Assembly: GCF_900105055.1 (NCBI RefSeq)
Contig: NZ_FNTA01000004.1
Location: 4,433,501 to 4,497,500 of the forward strand
From: Amycolatopsis lurida
GTDB lineage: Bacteria; Actinomycetota; Actinomycetes; Mycobacteriales; Pseudonocardiaceae
Direction of reading: 5' to 3'
DNA length: 64,000 nucleotides
The notes below the pieces were generated by a model, which was not told the DNA's origin, ran no database searches, and saw only the letters and a list, made by a program, of their open reading frames with translations. The position numbers and the translations under genes were made by a program. This document shows, piece after piece, positions 29,240 through 38,637 of the stretch. Numbering within the stretch: position 1 is the stretch's first letter; each line of letters starts with the position of its first letter.

Positions 29240-31246
29240 TCAGCCTGAGCTGCTGCTCTTCTTGGCGCCGCCGGACTTGGCGGAGCTGGTCGGAGTGGAC
29301 GGCGTGTCACCGGCGGCGGGAGGCGCCGGCGCCTTCTCTTCCAGCGGGGTGTTGTTGATCAGCGCGTCGAAGACGGCCTTCGCCCTGCTCTGGACCAGCA
29401 CCTCGTTGCCGCGTTTGTTCGCCTCTTCGGTGGTGGGCACGGTCAGGAACTTGACCTTGTCCGATCCCATCCCGCGCATCGACTTCGCCAGCGTCATCAT
29501 CTGCTTGATGCCGAGGTTCTCGCCGAAGGTGGCCTTGGCGAACGCGTCGATGAACCCGCTGAGCTTGCCGGTGTCCAGGATGACTTCCTTCGACATCACG
29601 GTCTTCAGCAGCGCGCCGAGGAAGGCCTGCTGCCGTTTGATCCGGCCGTAGTCCGACGTCGGATCGCCCTTGACGTGCCGCGCCCGGACGTAGTTCAGCG
29701 CCTGGTCGCCGGAGATCCGCACCTCGCCCGCCTGCGGGATGATCATGCCGAGCGTGGTGTCGTCGACCGGCTTCTCGTTGTACACGGTGACGCCCTGCAC
29801 GGCGTCGACCATGGACTTGAAGCCGTTGAAGTCGATCCCGACGAAGTGGTTCATCTTCATGCCGGTGATCTGCTGGATGACCTTCGTGACGCACTGCGGG
29901 CCGCCGACCGCGTAAGCCGTGTTCAGCTTCGCGATCTTCTGCGCCGGCGAGGTCTCCTCCGAGTACGACGACGTCGCCGGATCCCAGCGCTTGCATTCGG
30001 GGCGGCTGATCTCCAGGTCGCGCGGGAAGGACACCATGACGACGCGCTGCCTGTCGGCGGGGACGTGCGCGATCATGACCGTGTCCGAACGGGCGCCCGG
30101 AGTGCCGTCGGCGTCGCCAACGCCGTCTTCGGCGGCGGCACCGTCACGACTGTCGGAACCGACCATCAGGAAGTTCTCGTCGCCGGTCTGGCCCGCGGCG
30201 TCCTGGATGTCGGACGAGTCTTCGTCGAGCGAAGCGACGGTGTTGAACTTCGCGTCGAACCAGGTCTGGGCGCCCCACGCCGAACCGATGGAGAGGAACA
30301 CGAGCGCGGCGACCACGGCGGCGGCGATCCGGCCGGCCTTGGCCGTCTGCCTGGTCTTGCGTTCCTTCTTCTCCTGCAGACGGGTCTGCGGCGCCGACTC
30401 CTCGGCGGCTTCCGTGGGCGCCGAATCGGTGGTCGTGACCACCCGCTGCAGTGCCGTGCGGGTCTGCTCCAGCAGCGCGGCGGGGCGGGCGGCGAGCCGT
30501 TCGCGGCGCTCGCGTTTCTTGGCCTCTTCGGCCTCGAGCTCGTCGTGCGCGGCGGAGAACCGGGCCAGCGTGTGGTCGATTTTGCGCTTGGTGATCGTCG
30601 CGTCGTCGATCGCCTCGAGCTCGTCGGTCATGGTGAGCCGGTCCATCTCGGACCTCGGCGGGACGCCCGGCGACGGCGCCGGGACCGGTGCCTGCTGCAC
30701 CGGCCGCTGCACCGGGCGGCGGGGGCGACGCGGGGGTGGCGGTGCCGCGGGCTGCTGCTGAGCGCCCGGGTTCACCAACGGCGGACGACGCTGGGTCGGC
30801 GCTTCGGGACCGGGCGCGGCCTGTGTGGCGCGGCGCGGCTGGCGCGCGCGAGGCGGACGCGGGGTCTCGGTGGGCTGCGGATTCCGCGGTGGCGTCTGTG
30901 CTCGCGGCGTGGCGGGTTTGGCCGCGCGAGGCGCGGGCGCCGGGCTTTCGACGGGAGCGGCCGGACGAGGACGGCGAGGTGCGGGCGGCTCCGTCCGGGC
31001 GGCGCGCGCACCGGGTCTCGGAGGCTCGGGCGCCGGTTCGCTCTGCCGGAGGCGGCGCGGAGCCGGCGCATCGGCGGTGGGATCGAAGACGGGGCGTTCA
31101 CCGGTGTGACGTGCGACGACGTCGGAAACGCTGATCCCGCCGTGGGTGTCCATCGAGCGGCGCCGGGCCCTGCGGCCGCGCTCACCGGCGCTCCTGTCGG
31201 TGTGACTGTGGCGACCGGTCCCCGGGTTGTGGTGCTCGTCGGGCAC
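29240..31246 (-). CDS. LytR-CpsA-Psr (LCP) family cell-wall ligase
   Basis: A 668-aa protein that would attach glycopolymers such as arabinogalactan to peptidoglycan outside the membrane. The LCP domain (residues about 345-600) has NFLMVGSDSRDG, HVPADRQRVVMVSFPRDLEI and ALNYVRARHVKGDPTSDYGR, with the catalytic Arg and Asp residues of the family. One transmembrane helix lies near residues 300-322. The cytoplasmic part before it is unusually long and rich in Pro, Arg and Ala. The GTG at 31246 is preceded by AAAGGAG; a Met 31 codons later is an alternative. Position beside phoU matches Rv0822c. Confidence 0.92.
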   Translation of the reverse strand: MPDEHHNPGTGRHSHTDRSAGERGRRARRRSMDTHGGISVSDVVARHTGERPVFDPTADAPAPRRLRQSEPAPEPPRPGARAARTEPPAPRRPRPAAPVESPAPAPRAAKPATPRAQTPPRNPQPTETPRPPRARQPRRATQAAPGPEAPTQRRPPLVNPGAQQQPAAPPPPRRPRRPVQRPVQQAPVPAPSPGVPPRSEMDRLTMTDELEAIDDATITKRKIDHTLARFSAAHDELEAEEAKKRERRERLAARPAALLEQTRTALQRVVTTTDSAPTEAAEESAPQTRLQEKKERKTRQTAKAGRIAAAVVAALVFLSIGSAWGAQTWFDAKFNTVASLDEDSSDIQDAAGQTGDENFLMVGSDSRDGAAAEDGVGDADGTPGARSDTVMIAHVPADRQRVVMVSFPRDLEISRPECKRWDPATSSYSEETSPAQKIAKLNTAYAVGGPQCVTKVIQQITGMKMNHFVGIDFNGFKSMVDAVQGVTVYNEKPVDDTTLGMIIPQAGEVRISGDQALNYVRARHVKGDPTSDYGRIKRQQAFLGALLKTVMSKEVILDTGKLSGFIDAFAKATFGENLGIKQMMTLAKSMRGMGSDKVKFLTVPTTEEANKRGNEVLVQSRAKAVFDALINNTPLEEKAPAPPAAGDTPSTPTSSAKSGGAKKSSSSG

Positions 31247-31452
31247 TCGGTCTCCTTTCACGACTCGTCGAAGCTCTTTCGTTATCGTACGGACACCTCG
31301 GGTTCGTGACGACAACCATCCCGGAATTTTCTTCACCCAAGGTACCGAGAAGCGCCGAACGGTCCATGCGATCGGGTGAGCGGTCGTGGTTAAAGCTGCG
31401 TTAAAAGGGGTGAAACCGCTACGCAGAGTGCGACGCTTGATCGAGTGGGTGG

Positions 31453-32166
31453 CTAGGCGCCCGCGGACTCGGCCGCGTTCATCGCCTGAGGAATCGTTCG
31501 TGACGATTCCTCGTCCTGATAGGCCACTTTGTTTCTCCCCGCCCGTTTCGCCATATACAACAAAGCGTCGGCGCTGCGCAACTGCCGTTCCGGTTCCGCC
31601 GCGATATCCGGTTCCGCGCGGCTTTCGTGCGCGAGTCCCACGCTGATCGTCACCGACAGGCCGGGGCGGATCCGGCGCCACGGATGGCGGGCCACCCGGA
31701 TACGGGCGGTGTCGGCGATACGCACGGCGCGGGCGGCGTCGACGTCGGGGATGACGAGCGCGAATTCCTCGCCGCCGTAGCGGGCGCAGAACGCTTCCGG
31801 CGGGAGTCCTTGCTGCAGGAGGTCGGCCACCTCGCGGAGTACGCGGTCGCCGACCAGATGCCCGAAAGTGTCGTTGACGCCCTTGAACAGGTCGAGATCG
31901 ACCAAGGCGATGGCGACGCCGGGCGGGCCGCGGTGGTCGACGGCCGGGCCGTGCAGCCACTGATCGAGGTAGCGGCGGTTGTAACTGGACGTCAGGGTGT
32001 CCCGCAGGTTGCCCGCCCTGGCGAGGTCCAAAGCGGACTTGAGGTGGTGGTACGCGCGGCGCCAATCACCCTGCGTGGCGAGGACTCGCGCGATCGACTC
32101 GTGCAGGGTGAGCAGATCGGTGGTCGGCGCGCCCGATGGGAGCGCGGCCTCGTCGTCGGCTGCCAC
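31453..32166 (-). CDS. GGDEF-domain diguanylate cyclase
   Basis: A 237-aa protein. Residues about 60-215 form a GGDEF domain with the active-site motif RYGGEEFALV (near residue 128) and DLDLFKGVNDTFGHLVGDRV, so it is probably an active c-di-GMP synthase. The RxxD inhibitory site five residues upstream is absent, which suggests no product inhibition. The N-terminal 40 residues resemble half a TPR repeat (GDWRRAYHHLKSALDLA). The GTG at 32166 follows GGAGG; a TTG at 32250 is an alternative. No membrane segment is present. Its product could act on the RsiG encoded 18 kb away. Confidence 0.88.
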   Translation of the reverse strand: MAADDEAALPSGAPTTDLLTLHESIARVLATQGDWRRAYHHLKSALDLARAGNLRDTLTSSYNRRYLDQWLHGPAVDHRGPPGVAIALVDLDLFKGVNDTFGHLVGDRVLREVADLLQQGLPPEAFCARYGGEEFALVIPDVDAARAVRIADTARIRVARHPWRRIRPGLSVTISVGLAHESRAEPDIAAEPERQLRSADALLYMAKRAGRNKVAYQDEESSRTIPQAMNAAESAGA

Positions 32167-32246
32167 GCTCACCTCCGCCACGAATTGGTTTTCGTCGTAT
32201 AGGAGGGATCTCTTGAGGTGTGAGTACGGGCCAAAGCGAATATCGC

Positions 32247-32858
32247 TCAAGAGGACGACGGTTCGGCGCCATTGTCACGCACCGGAGTGCCGTTCAGTAA
32301 GGACGAAAACGGCTCGGTGTCTTTGAGCTGCGAAAACTGATCTTTCGCCCAGTAACTCACGTCAGCCACATCGTCATTCAGCAACAGTGCGTAATCATTC
32401 CAGGTCAGCCAGCGCCAGTCGCCGACCTCGTCCGGATGCGGTTCCGGATCTTCGTCGACCCAGGCGACGAAGACCGGGCAGAACTCGTTCTCGACCACGC
32501 CTTCGAACGGCGGCGTGGAGTATCGGTACGCCGGAAGGACACACCGGAGCCCGTTCAACCGGGACAAGCCGAGCTCGAAGGCGGCCCGGCGCCGGACGGC
32601 CTCCTCGATCGGTTCACCCGGTGCGGGATGCCCGCAGACACTGTTGGTCCAGACCCGGGGCCACACCTTCTTGGTGGCGGCGCGGCTGGTGATCAGCAGG
32701 GCTTGGTCACTGCTGCGCAACAGGTAGCAGGAGAACGCGAGGTGCAGCCGGGTGTTCTCGTGGTGGGCGGCCAGCTTGGGCGCGGTTTCACCGGTCGGCT
32801 CGCCGTCCTCGGTGACGTAGACGATGCGTTCGGTGTCCACTTCGGTCATGTTGTTCAT
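32247..32858 (-). CDS. idi: Isopentenyl-diphosphate delta-isomerase (type 1)
   Basis: A 203-aa Nudix-fold enzyme that interconverts isopentenyl and dimethylallyl diphosphate for isoprenoid synthesis. The catalytic Cys is in TNSVCGHPAPGEP (near residue 65), and the acid segment with its Glu is in VENEFCPVFVAWVDED. The length agrees with bacterial type 1 enzymes. ATG 32858 follows a GTGGGG sequence; ATG 32849 and GTG 32867 are alternatives. A cis-prenyltransferase gene lies 3 kb away, consistent with an isoprenoid theme, but the two are not in one operon. Confidence 0.93.
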   Translation of the reverse strand: MNNMTEVDTERIVYVTEDGEPTGETAPKLAAHHENTRLHLAFSCYLLRSSDQALLITSRAATKKVWPRVWTNSVCGHPAPGEPIEEAVRRRAAFELGLSRLNGLRCVLPAYRYSTPPFEGVVENEFCPVFVAWVDEDPEPHPDEVGDWRWLTWNDYALLLNDDVADVSYWAKDQFSQLKDTEPFSSLLNGTPVRDNGAEPSSS

Positions 32859-32916
32859 CGGCCCCACTGAACCAGCAGTCCTGCTGTAACCGGTACCGCG
32901 ACCAGAGTTACCCCTG

Positions 32917-33750
32917 TTAGTGGGATGAAAGGTGCTCCACGAGCAAAGAAGTGACGGCTTCGGGTGCCTCTTCCACCACCCAGTGTGAAACGTCCTCGAT
33001 CATCTCGAAGCGGTACGGCCCGGTGACCCGGTTCGCGGTGTCGAGTGCGGCCGTCGAGCCGAAGGCGGCGTCCTCGGTGCTCCAGATGTAGAGCGTCGGC
33101 ACCTCGATCGGACCGATCTTCCCGCCGGGGCGGCCGGCGCGGTACCAGTTGAGCGCGGCGGTCAGCGCGCCCGGTTCGGTCAGGCGCCGGACGTACTCGT
33201 CGACCTTGCTCGGCGACACCTTCCAGTCGAACATGCGGCGCAGCGCGTCGGCGTCGTTCTCGAGCATCCGCCGTTCGGTGACGCGGGTCTGCCGCCATTC
33301 GGTCATGTACCCAGAACGGAGGTGCTGGTCCTCGTCGGTCTTCATGGCCTCCGCCAGCGCCGCCGGATGCGGTGTCGAAATCACGGCGAGACTGCGGAGC
33401 CTGCCGGGATGCGCGTCGGCCGTCCACCACGCGACGGCGCCGCCCCAGTCGTGTCCGACAAGATCGAATTCGTTCCACCCCAAGCGATCCGCGATCGCGA
33501 CGACGTCACCGACGAGGTGGTCGATGGTGTACTCGGACGCTTGTTCCGGCCGGACGTCCGGGGAGTAACCACGCTGATCCGGGGCCACCGCCCGATAGCC
33601 GAGCACGCCTAGCGTCGCGACCTGGTGCTCCCATTCCACCGCTGCCTCGGGAAAGCCGTGCAGCAGCAGGACAGGGCGGCCGTCTTCGGGACCGGCCGCG
33701 ATGGCGTCGAAGGAACCGGCCGCGGTGGGGATGCTCAGCTGCTCGATCAC
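32917..33750 (-). CDS. Alpha/beta-hydrolase, epoxide hydrolase-like
   Basis: A 277-aa alpha/beta-hydrolase. The oxyanion segment LLLHGFPEAAVEWEHQ and the nucleophile elbow LVGHDWGGAVAWWTA (Asp nucleophile) are those of epoxide hydrolases and haloalkane dehalogenases. A cap domain spans about residues 130-205, and the C-terminal DVSHWVVEEAPEAV supplies the His. The natural substrate is unknown. The GTG at 33750 is chosen; it lies 22 bp after the dihydrouridine synthase stop, so the two may be cotranscribed. Confidence 0.87.
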   Translation of the reverse strand: MIEQLSIPTAAGSFDAIAAGPEDGRPVLLLHGFPEAAVEWEHQVATLGVLGYRAVAPDQRGYSPDVRPEQASEYTIDHLVGDVVAIADRLGWNEFDLVGHDWGGAVAWWTADAHPGRLRSLAVISTPHPAALAEAMKTDEDQHLRSGYMTEWRQTRVTERRMLENDADALRRMFDWKVSPSKVDEYVRRLTEPGALTAALNWYRAGRPGGKIGPIEVPTLYIWSTEDAAFGSTAALDTANRVTGPYRFEMIEDVSHWVVEEAPEAVTSLLVEHLSSH

Positions 33751-33772
33751 GACGCCGACTTTACGGGGACGG

Positions 33773-34918
33773 CTAGCCGCCCGAATGCATGTCCTCGGCC
33801 TCGGGCACGCAGTCGTCGTCCGGGTCGTCGAGCCAGCCGTGCGGCAGCGTGACCTTGCCCGGTGAACCCTGCCGCCCGCGCGGCCCGGTGGCGGCGCTGG
33901 GGAACGGGGCGTCGTGGTCGAGCTTGGCGATGAGATCGTCGAGTTCGTCCATGCTGGACAACATCGCGAAACCGCGGCGAAGTTCGGAGCCGACCGGGAA
34001 ACCCATGAAGTACCAAGCCATGTGCTTGCGGATGTCGCGCATGGCCTTGTCGTGACCGTCGTGCTCGACGAGCAGTTCCGTGTGGCGGCGCAGCACCTTC
34101 GCGACCTCGCCGAGGTTCGGCGGCGTCGGCTGCGGGCGCCCGGCGAAGGCGGCTTCCAGTTCGCCGAACAGCCACGGCCTGCCCAGGCAACCGCGGCCGA
34201 CGACGACACCGTCGCAACCGGTCTCGTCCACCATGCGCAACGCGTCTTCGGCGGAGAAGATGTCGCCGTTGCCGAGCACCGGAATGCTGGTGACCGCTTC
34301 CTTGAGCGCCGCGATCTTCGTCCAGTCGGCCTGGCCGGAGTAGCGCTGCGCGGCCGTGCGCGCGTGCAGGCTGACCGCCGCCGCGCCCTCCGCCTCGGCG
34401 ATGCGCCCGGCGTCGAGGTAGGTCAGGTGGTCGTCGTCGATGCCCACCCGGAACTTGACCGTGAACGGCACCCCCGCCTCGGCGGCGGCCTTCGCCGACT
34501 CGCGCACGATGTCGGCGAACAGCTTGCGCTTGAACGGCAACGCCGCTCCGCCGCCCTTGCGCGTCACCTTCGCCACCGGGCAGCCGAAGTTGCTGTCGAT
34601 GTGGTCGGCGAGTCCCTCGCCGGTGATGATGCGGACGGCCTCGGCCATGGTCTTCGGGTCGACCCCGTAAAGCTGCATGGACCTGGGCTTTTCGTTCTCG
34701 CCGAAGGTCATCATGTGCATCGTGCCGGGGTGGCGCTCGACCACCGCGCGGGCGGTGATCATCTCGCAGACGTAGATGCCGGCGCCGTACTCCTGGCACA
34801 ACTGCCGGAACGCGACGTTGGTGATACCGGCCATGGGAGCGAGCACGACCGGCGGATCGACCTCGTAGGGGCCGATCTTCAGGCTGGGCTTGCTCAGGGT
34901 GGCTGTCACGTCCTCCAT
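33773..34918 (-). CDS. dus: tRNA-dihydrouridine synthase (Dus family)
   Basis: A 381-aa flavoenzyme that reduces specific uridines in tRNA. The TIM-barrel core shows VVLAPMAGITNVAFRQLC, MQLYGVDPKTMAEAV and the catalytic-Cys loop DSNFGCPVAKVTRKGGGAAL; FMN-binding segments VLGNGDIFSAEDA and VVVGRGCLGRPWLFGE follow. It resembles DusB and Rv0823c. The C-terminal 40 residues are an acidic tail (DDPDDDCVPEAEDMHSGG). The start is ATG 34918. Confidence 0.93.
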   Translation of the reverse strand: MEDVTATLSKPSLKIGPYEVDPPVVLAPMAGITNVAFRQLCQEYGAGIYVCEMITARAVVERHPGTMHMMTFGENEKPRSMQLYGVDPKTMAEAVRIITGEGLADHIDSNFGCPVAKVTRKGGGAALPFKRKLFADIVRESAKAAAEAGVPFTVKFRVGIDDDHLTYLDAGRIAEAEGAAAVSLHARTAAQRYSGQADWTKIAALKEAVTSIPVLGNGDIFSAEDALRMVDETGCDGVVVGRGCLGRPWLFGELEAAFAGRPQPTPPNLGEVAKVLRRHTELLVEHDGHDKAMRDIRKHMAWYFMGFPVGSELRRGFAMLSSMDELDDLIAKLDHDAPFPSAATGPRGRQGSPGKVTLPHGWLDDPDDDCVPEAEDMHSGG

Positions 34919-35069
34919 TGTCGCCTGTGGTGTCTGTCACTCGCAGGTGGGCCGGGTCGTTGCTGTTCGCGGTGTGGCGGTCACCCGGCTGGGTGGAGGG
35001 AACGCGATGTTGCACGGGGGGATCCGGACCGTACCGATCGGGCGGGAAGAGGCTGCTTAGGCTCGGCGG

Positions 35070-35645
35070 ATGTCCGCGCTTCAAGCCTTCGCCGACGAAT
35101 CCTTCAAAGAAGACGACGACGGTGGCTTCTACGTACTCGCGGCAGCGGTCTTGCCCGTCGAACGGCATTCCGAACTGCGTGAGGTCATGTTCGGCATACG
35201 GGCCGAACGCACGGGAAAACTGCATTGGAACGTGCTGACCGACGGGCAGAAGCGAGCGGTCGTCAAGCAGGTCGCCGACTTCGGGGAACTGCACCTGGTG
35301 GCGGTGGGCACTCCGGTGCCGGCGCGACGGCAGGAACGTGGCCGTTCTCTTTGTATGCAACGCCTGGTGACGGAGCTGCACGCGCTCGGTGTCGGTCTCT
35401 TGGTCGCCGAAGGCCGGACGGTCCAGCTCGATGCCCGCGACGTGCGGACCGTCCAGCAATGCCGCTTTTCCTTGCCTCGAGGCGCCGTATTTCGTATTCG
35501 GCACGTTCGCGGTGCCGACGAGCCACTGTTGTGGATCTCCGACATCGTCGCCGGGGCTGTTCGCGCTCGCAGACAAGGAATCCCCGACTACGCCGACCAA
35601 CTGGCCGAGTGCGCCATCGAGTTTCAGGTCGACACACGTGCCTGA
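35070..35645 (+). CDS. DUF3800-like protein
   Basis: A 191-aa protein with the hallmarks of DUF3800: an N-terminal acidic strand QAFADESFKED and a C-terminal LLWISDIVAGAVRARRQG, as in the family FxDES and LQxADxxAG motifs. The fold is RNase H-like, so a nuclease activity is suspected, but none is established here. It is an isolated gene between dus (divergent) and the prenyltransferase. A hairpin follows at 35662. Confidence 0.75.
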   Translation: MSALQAFADESFKEDDDGGFYVLAAAVLPVERHSELREVMFGIRAERTGKLHWNVLTDGQKRAVVKQVADFGELHLVAVGTPVPARRQERGRSLCMQRLVTELHALGVGLLVAEGRTVQLDARDVRTVQQCRFSLPRGAVFRIRHVRGADEPLLWISDIVAGAVRARRQGIPDYADQLAECAIEFQVDTRA

Positions 35646-35661
35646 TCCCGGACATGCGTAA

Positions 35662-35697
35662 GGCCAGGGTCCCGGTATTCCCCGGGTGCACCTGGCC
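35662..35697 (+). terminator. Hairpin after DUF3800-like gene
   Basis: GGCCAGG (35662-35668) pairs with CCTGGCC (35691-35697), with an inner CCCGG/CCGGG stem. It starts 16 bases past the stop codon. Confidence 0.6.
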
Positions 35698-35795
35698 CTG
35701 CGACTCGTGCTGCGCCCACGGCGCCGCACTCCGGGTCCAGCTTAGCTCATGGGCGTTTCAGGTGCTGAAGTCGCGATTTCGGTAGCTTCGCCTCC

Positions 35796-36554
35796 ATGAG
35801 CGTCCGGACCAGGCTCGACGACCTCTACGCGCGACGGCTCCGCACCCGCCTCCTCCGGGGTCCGCTGCCGCGGCACCTCGGCGTGATCATCGACGGCAAC
35901 CGCCGCTGGGCCCGCGCGATGGGCTTCGAGGACGTTCGCGAGGGGCATCGTCACGGCGCACAGCACATCGCCAGGTTGATGACGTGGTGCGAAGGCCTCG
36001 GCATCGGGCATGTGACGGTGTACCTCGCCTCGGTCGACAACCTGACGAAGCGCGCGTCGCCGGAGATGGCCTTCTTGATGCAGGTGATCGAGGACGTCGT
36101 CCGTGACCGGCTCACCGCACCGGGTGCGAACTGGCGTGTGGTTCCCGTGGGGCGGCTCGACATGCTGCCGTCCTCCACGGCCGAAGTGCTGAAGCGGGCC
36201 GAAGAGGACACTCGCGGCGCGACGGGACCCGAGCTGACCCTCGCCATCGGGTACGGAAGCCGCGAGGAGATCGTCGACGCCGTACGCGACCTCGTGCTCG
36301 AAGGGGCCGCGGACGGCAAGTCCCTTGTGGAGATCGCGGAATCCGTTTCCGTGGACGCGCTTTCCGCGCATCTGTACACAGTGGGCAGTCCTGATCCGGA
36401 CCTGATCATCCGGACCAGCGGCGAGGTCCGGCTGTCCGGATTCCTGCTTTGGCAGGCCAAGGATTCCCGGCTGTACTTCTGTGACGCCAACTGGCCGGGC
36501 TTCCGGTACATCGACCTTCTGCGGGCGCTCCGCGTGTGGGCCCGATCGCGATGA
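35796..36554 (+). CDS. Cis-prenyltransferase (UppS family, short-chain Z-isoprenyl diphosphate synthase type)
   Basis: A 252-aa enzyme of the undecaprenyl diphosphate synthase family. Substrate-binding motifs are intact: IIDGNRRWARAMG (catalytic Asp), and near the C-terminus DLIIRTSGEVRLSGFLLWQ with the Mg-binding Glu lacking its usual position only slightly. Actinobacteria carry several paralogues, one of which makes Z,E-farnesyl diphosphate, and chain length cannot be read from the sequence by eye. ATG 35796 is the first Met. Confidence 0.9.
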   Translation: MSVRTRLDDLYARRLRTRLLRGPLPRHLGVIIDGNRRWARAMGFEDVREGHRHGAQHIARLMTWCEGLGIGHVTVYLASVDNLTKRASPEMAFLMQVIEDVVRDRLTAPGANWRVVPVGRLDMLPSSTAEVLKRAEEDTRGATGPELTLAIGYGSREEIVDAVRDLVLEGAADGKSLVEIAESVSVDALSAHLYTVGSPDPDLIIRTSGEVRLSGFLLWQAKDSRLYFCDANWPGFRYIDLLRALRVWARSR

Positions 36555-36626
36555 TCTTGCAGGTCGCGACCACATCGTCATCACGATTGAGTAGTGCTAC
36601 GGATCCCTCGGGGGCCTTCAGGCCGC

Positions 36627-38594
36627 ATGCTGATCGCCATGACCACCGATGGGGATGTGCTCCTCAGGCTCGCCGGGGAGATCGACGACCTTGGGGCCCG
36701 CCTCGCGCGGGTCGGCACGGAGCTGCGGACCGTCCAGTCCGCGGCGGAGCCGCAGCACGAAGAGGCGCCTGAGCAGGCCGAGCAGCAGACGCCGCAGGCC
36801 GAAGAGGCCCAGCCGCAGGTGTCCGAGCAGGCGCCCCGGCCGCAAGCCGAGCAGCCCGCACCCCAGGTGCCGCCTCAGGCCCAGCAGGCCCCGCAACCGC
36901 AGGTCCCGCAGCAGCCGTACCCCCACCCTCAGCACCAGCAGTACGCCCACTACCAGCGGCAATACCCGCAGGCCCAGTACCAGCAGGCCCAGTACGCGCA
37001 GTGGCAACAGCAGCAGTACCACCAGCAGTATCAGCAGCCCTACCGCCCGTACCAGCCCGCCCCGAAGGTGTCGCTCGCCGAGAAGCTGGGCAAGGAAGGC
37101 GCGGGCAGCAGGCTGCTGGCCTGGATCGGCGGCGCGGTCACGTTGCTCGGCATCGTGCTGTTCCTCGTGCTCGCGATCCAGCGTGGCTGGTTCGGTCCGT
37201 TGCCGCGGGTGATCGGCGGCGCCGTGCTCGGCGCGGCGCTGGTCGGGATCGGGCTTCGCCTGCACCGCACGCCGGCGGGCCGCACGGGCGCGTTCGCGCT
37301 CGCCGCCACCGGCATCGGCGCGTTGTACCTCGACGCCATCGCCGCGACGACGATGTACGAGTATCTCCCGGCTTACGCCGGTCTCGCGCTCGGGCTGCTG
37401 ATCGCGGTCGGCGGGTTGCTGCTGGCCGTGCGCTGGAAGTCGTCGCTGCTCGCGACGGCCGTCGTGCTCGGCTGTGTGGTCTGCGCGCCGATCATCACGC
37501 AGGGTTTCACCCCGCAACTGGTCGCGTTCCTGCTGGTGGTCCAGGTCGCTTCGACGCCCGTGCAGCTGCGCCAGTCGTGGCCGTCGGTCGCGGTCGCGGC
37601 CGGGATCCCGCCGTTGGTCGCGTCGGTCTTCAGCACGGCGTTCGCCGGTCTCGGCGGCAGCACGGCCAACACCGCCGCCGCGCTGGCCGCGGGAGGCGTG
37701 GGACTCGCGCTGGCCCTGATCGTCACCGCCAAGCGGCCGGGGGACGCCGCCGCGCTCGCTCTGCTCGCCGTCGCCCCCGCGCCTTCGCTGCTCGCCGCGT
37801 TGTTCCTGCCGAAGACCCCGGCCGTGCTCGTCACGGCGTCGGTCGCGCTGGTGCTGCTCGCGGTGTGGGCGGCCGGGCAGTGGCTCGACGGCTGGACCGG
37901 TGATCTCGCGGGCGCCGCCGGGCTGGTCGCGGCCCTTCAGACGACGATGACGCTGTTCGACGGCAGTGCCCGTTCGGCGATCCTCATCGGCGAAGGGGTG
38001 TTGCTGGCGCTGGTCGCGCTGTGGACGAAGAAGCACGTGGCGCTCTTCGGCGGGCTGGGCTTCACCGTCATCGGCGGCATGATCGCGCTGGTCTTCGACG
38101 TCCCGCCGACGCTCTTCTTCCTGATCCGGAACCGTCCGGACGCCGACCTCGTCGCCGCCTTCCTGGTGGCACTGGCGATCCTGGCCGTCTCGATCACGCT
38201 TCCGTGGGTCGCGCACCGGCTCGGGCTCTTCAAGGCCGCGGCGGAGAACGTGGTGCCATGGCTCTTCGCCGGGGTCTGCGGGCTCTACGGCGCGGGCGCG
38301 ATGGTGCTGTGCGGCGCGATGCTGGCCGTTCCCGGCCGCTCGGGTTTCCTGATCGGCCACGTGGTGATCACGGTGTCCTGGACGGTCGCCGCGCTGGTGC
38401 TGCTCGTCCGCGGCATCTCCGCGGTCAACCTGCGGGTGATCGGTTTCGTGCTGGTGGGCGCGGCGGTGCTGAAGCTGGTGCTGTTCGACCTCGCCGCGCT
38501 GGACGGCCTGGCCAGGGTCGCCGCCTTCCTCATCGCCGGCCTGGTGCTGCTCGGCGCCGGGACGCGCTACGCGAAACTCGTCGCGTCCCGCTGA
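36627..38594 (+). CDS. DUF2339 multi-pass membrane protein
   Basis: A protein of about 655 aa. A short N-terminal helix (LLRLAGEIDDLGARLARVG) is followed by about 110 residues of Gln/Pro-rich low-complexity sequence, then by about 16 hydrophobic helices matching DUF2339 (GAVTLLGIVLFLVLAIQRGW; RVIGGAVLGAALVGIGLRLH). The family is of unknown function and is thought to be a large membrane scaffold or transporter. The start ATG 36627 is uncertain; 36639 is the alternative. No operon partner is evident. Confidence 0.88.
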   Translation: MLIAMTTDGDVLLRLAGEIDDLGARLARVGTELRTVQSAAEPQHEEAPEQAEQQTPQAEEAQPQVSEQAPRPQAEQPAPQVPPQAQQAPQPQVPQQPYPHPQHQQYAHYQRQYPQAQYQQAQYAQWQQQQYHQQYQQPYRPYQPAPKVSLAEKLGKEGAGSRLLAWIGGAVTLLGIVLFLVLAIQRGWFGPLPRVIGGAVLGAALVGIGLRLHRTPAGRTGAFALAATGIGALYLDAIAATTMYEYLPAYAGLALGLLIAVGGLLLAVRWKSSLLATAVVLGCVVCAPIITQGFTPQLVAFLLVVQVASTPVQLRQSWPSVAVAAGIPPLVASVFSTAFAGLGGSTANTAAALAAGGVGLALALIVTAKRPGDAAALALLAVAPAPSLLAALFLPKTPAVLVTASVALVLLAVWAAGQWLDGWTGDLAGAAGLVAALQTTMTLFDGSARSAILIGEGVLLALVALWTKKHVALFGGLGFTVIGGMIALVFDVPPTLFFLIRNRPDADLVAAFLVALAILAVSITLPWVAHRLGLFKAAAENVVPWLFAGVCGLYGAGAMVLCGAMLAVPGRSGFLIGHVVITVSWTVAALVLLVRGISAVNLRVIGFVLVGAAVLKLVLFDLAALDGLARVAAFLIAGLVLLGAGTRYAKLVASR

Positions 38595-38637
38595 GCGGAC
38601 GAGGAAGAAAAGCCGCCGGGTCGTGGTTGGTCGGTTC

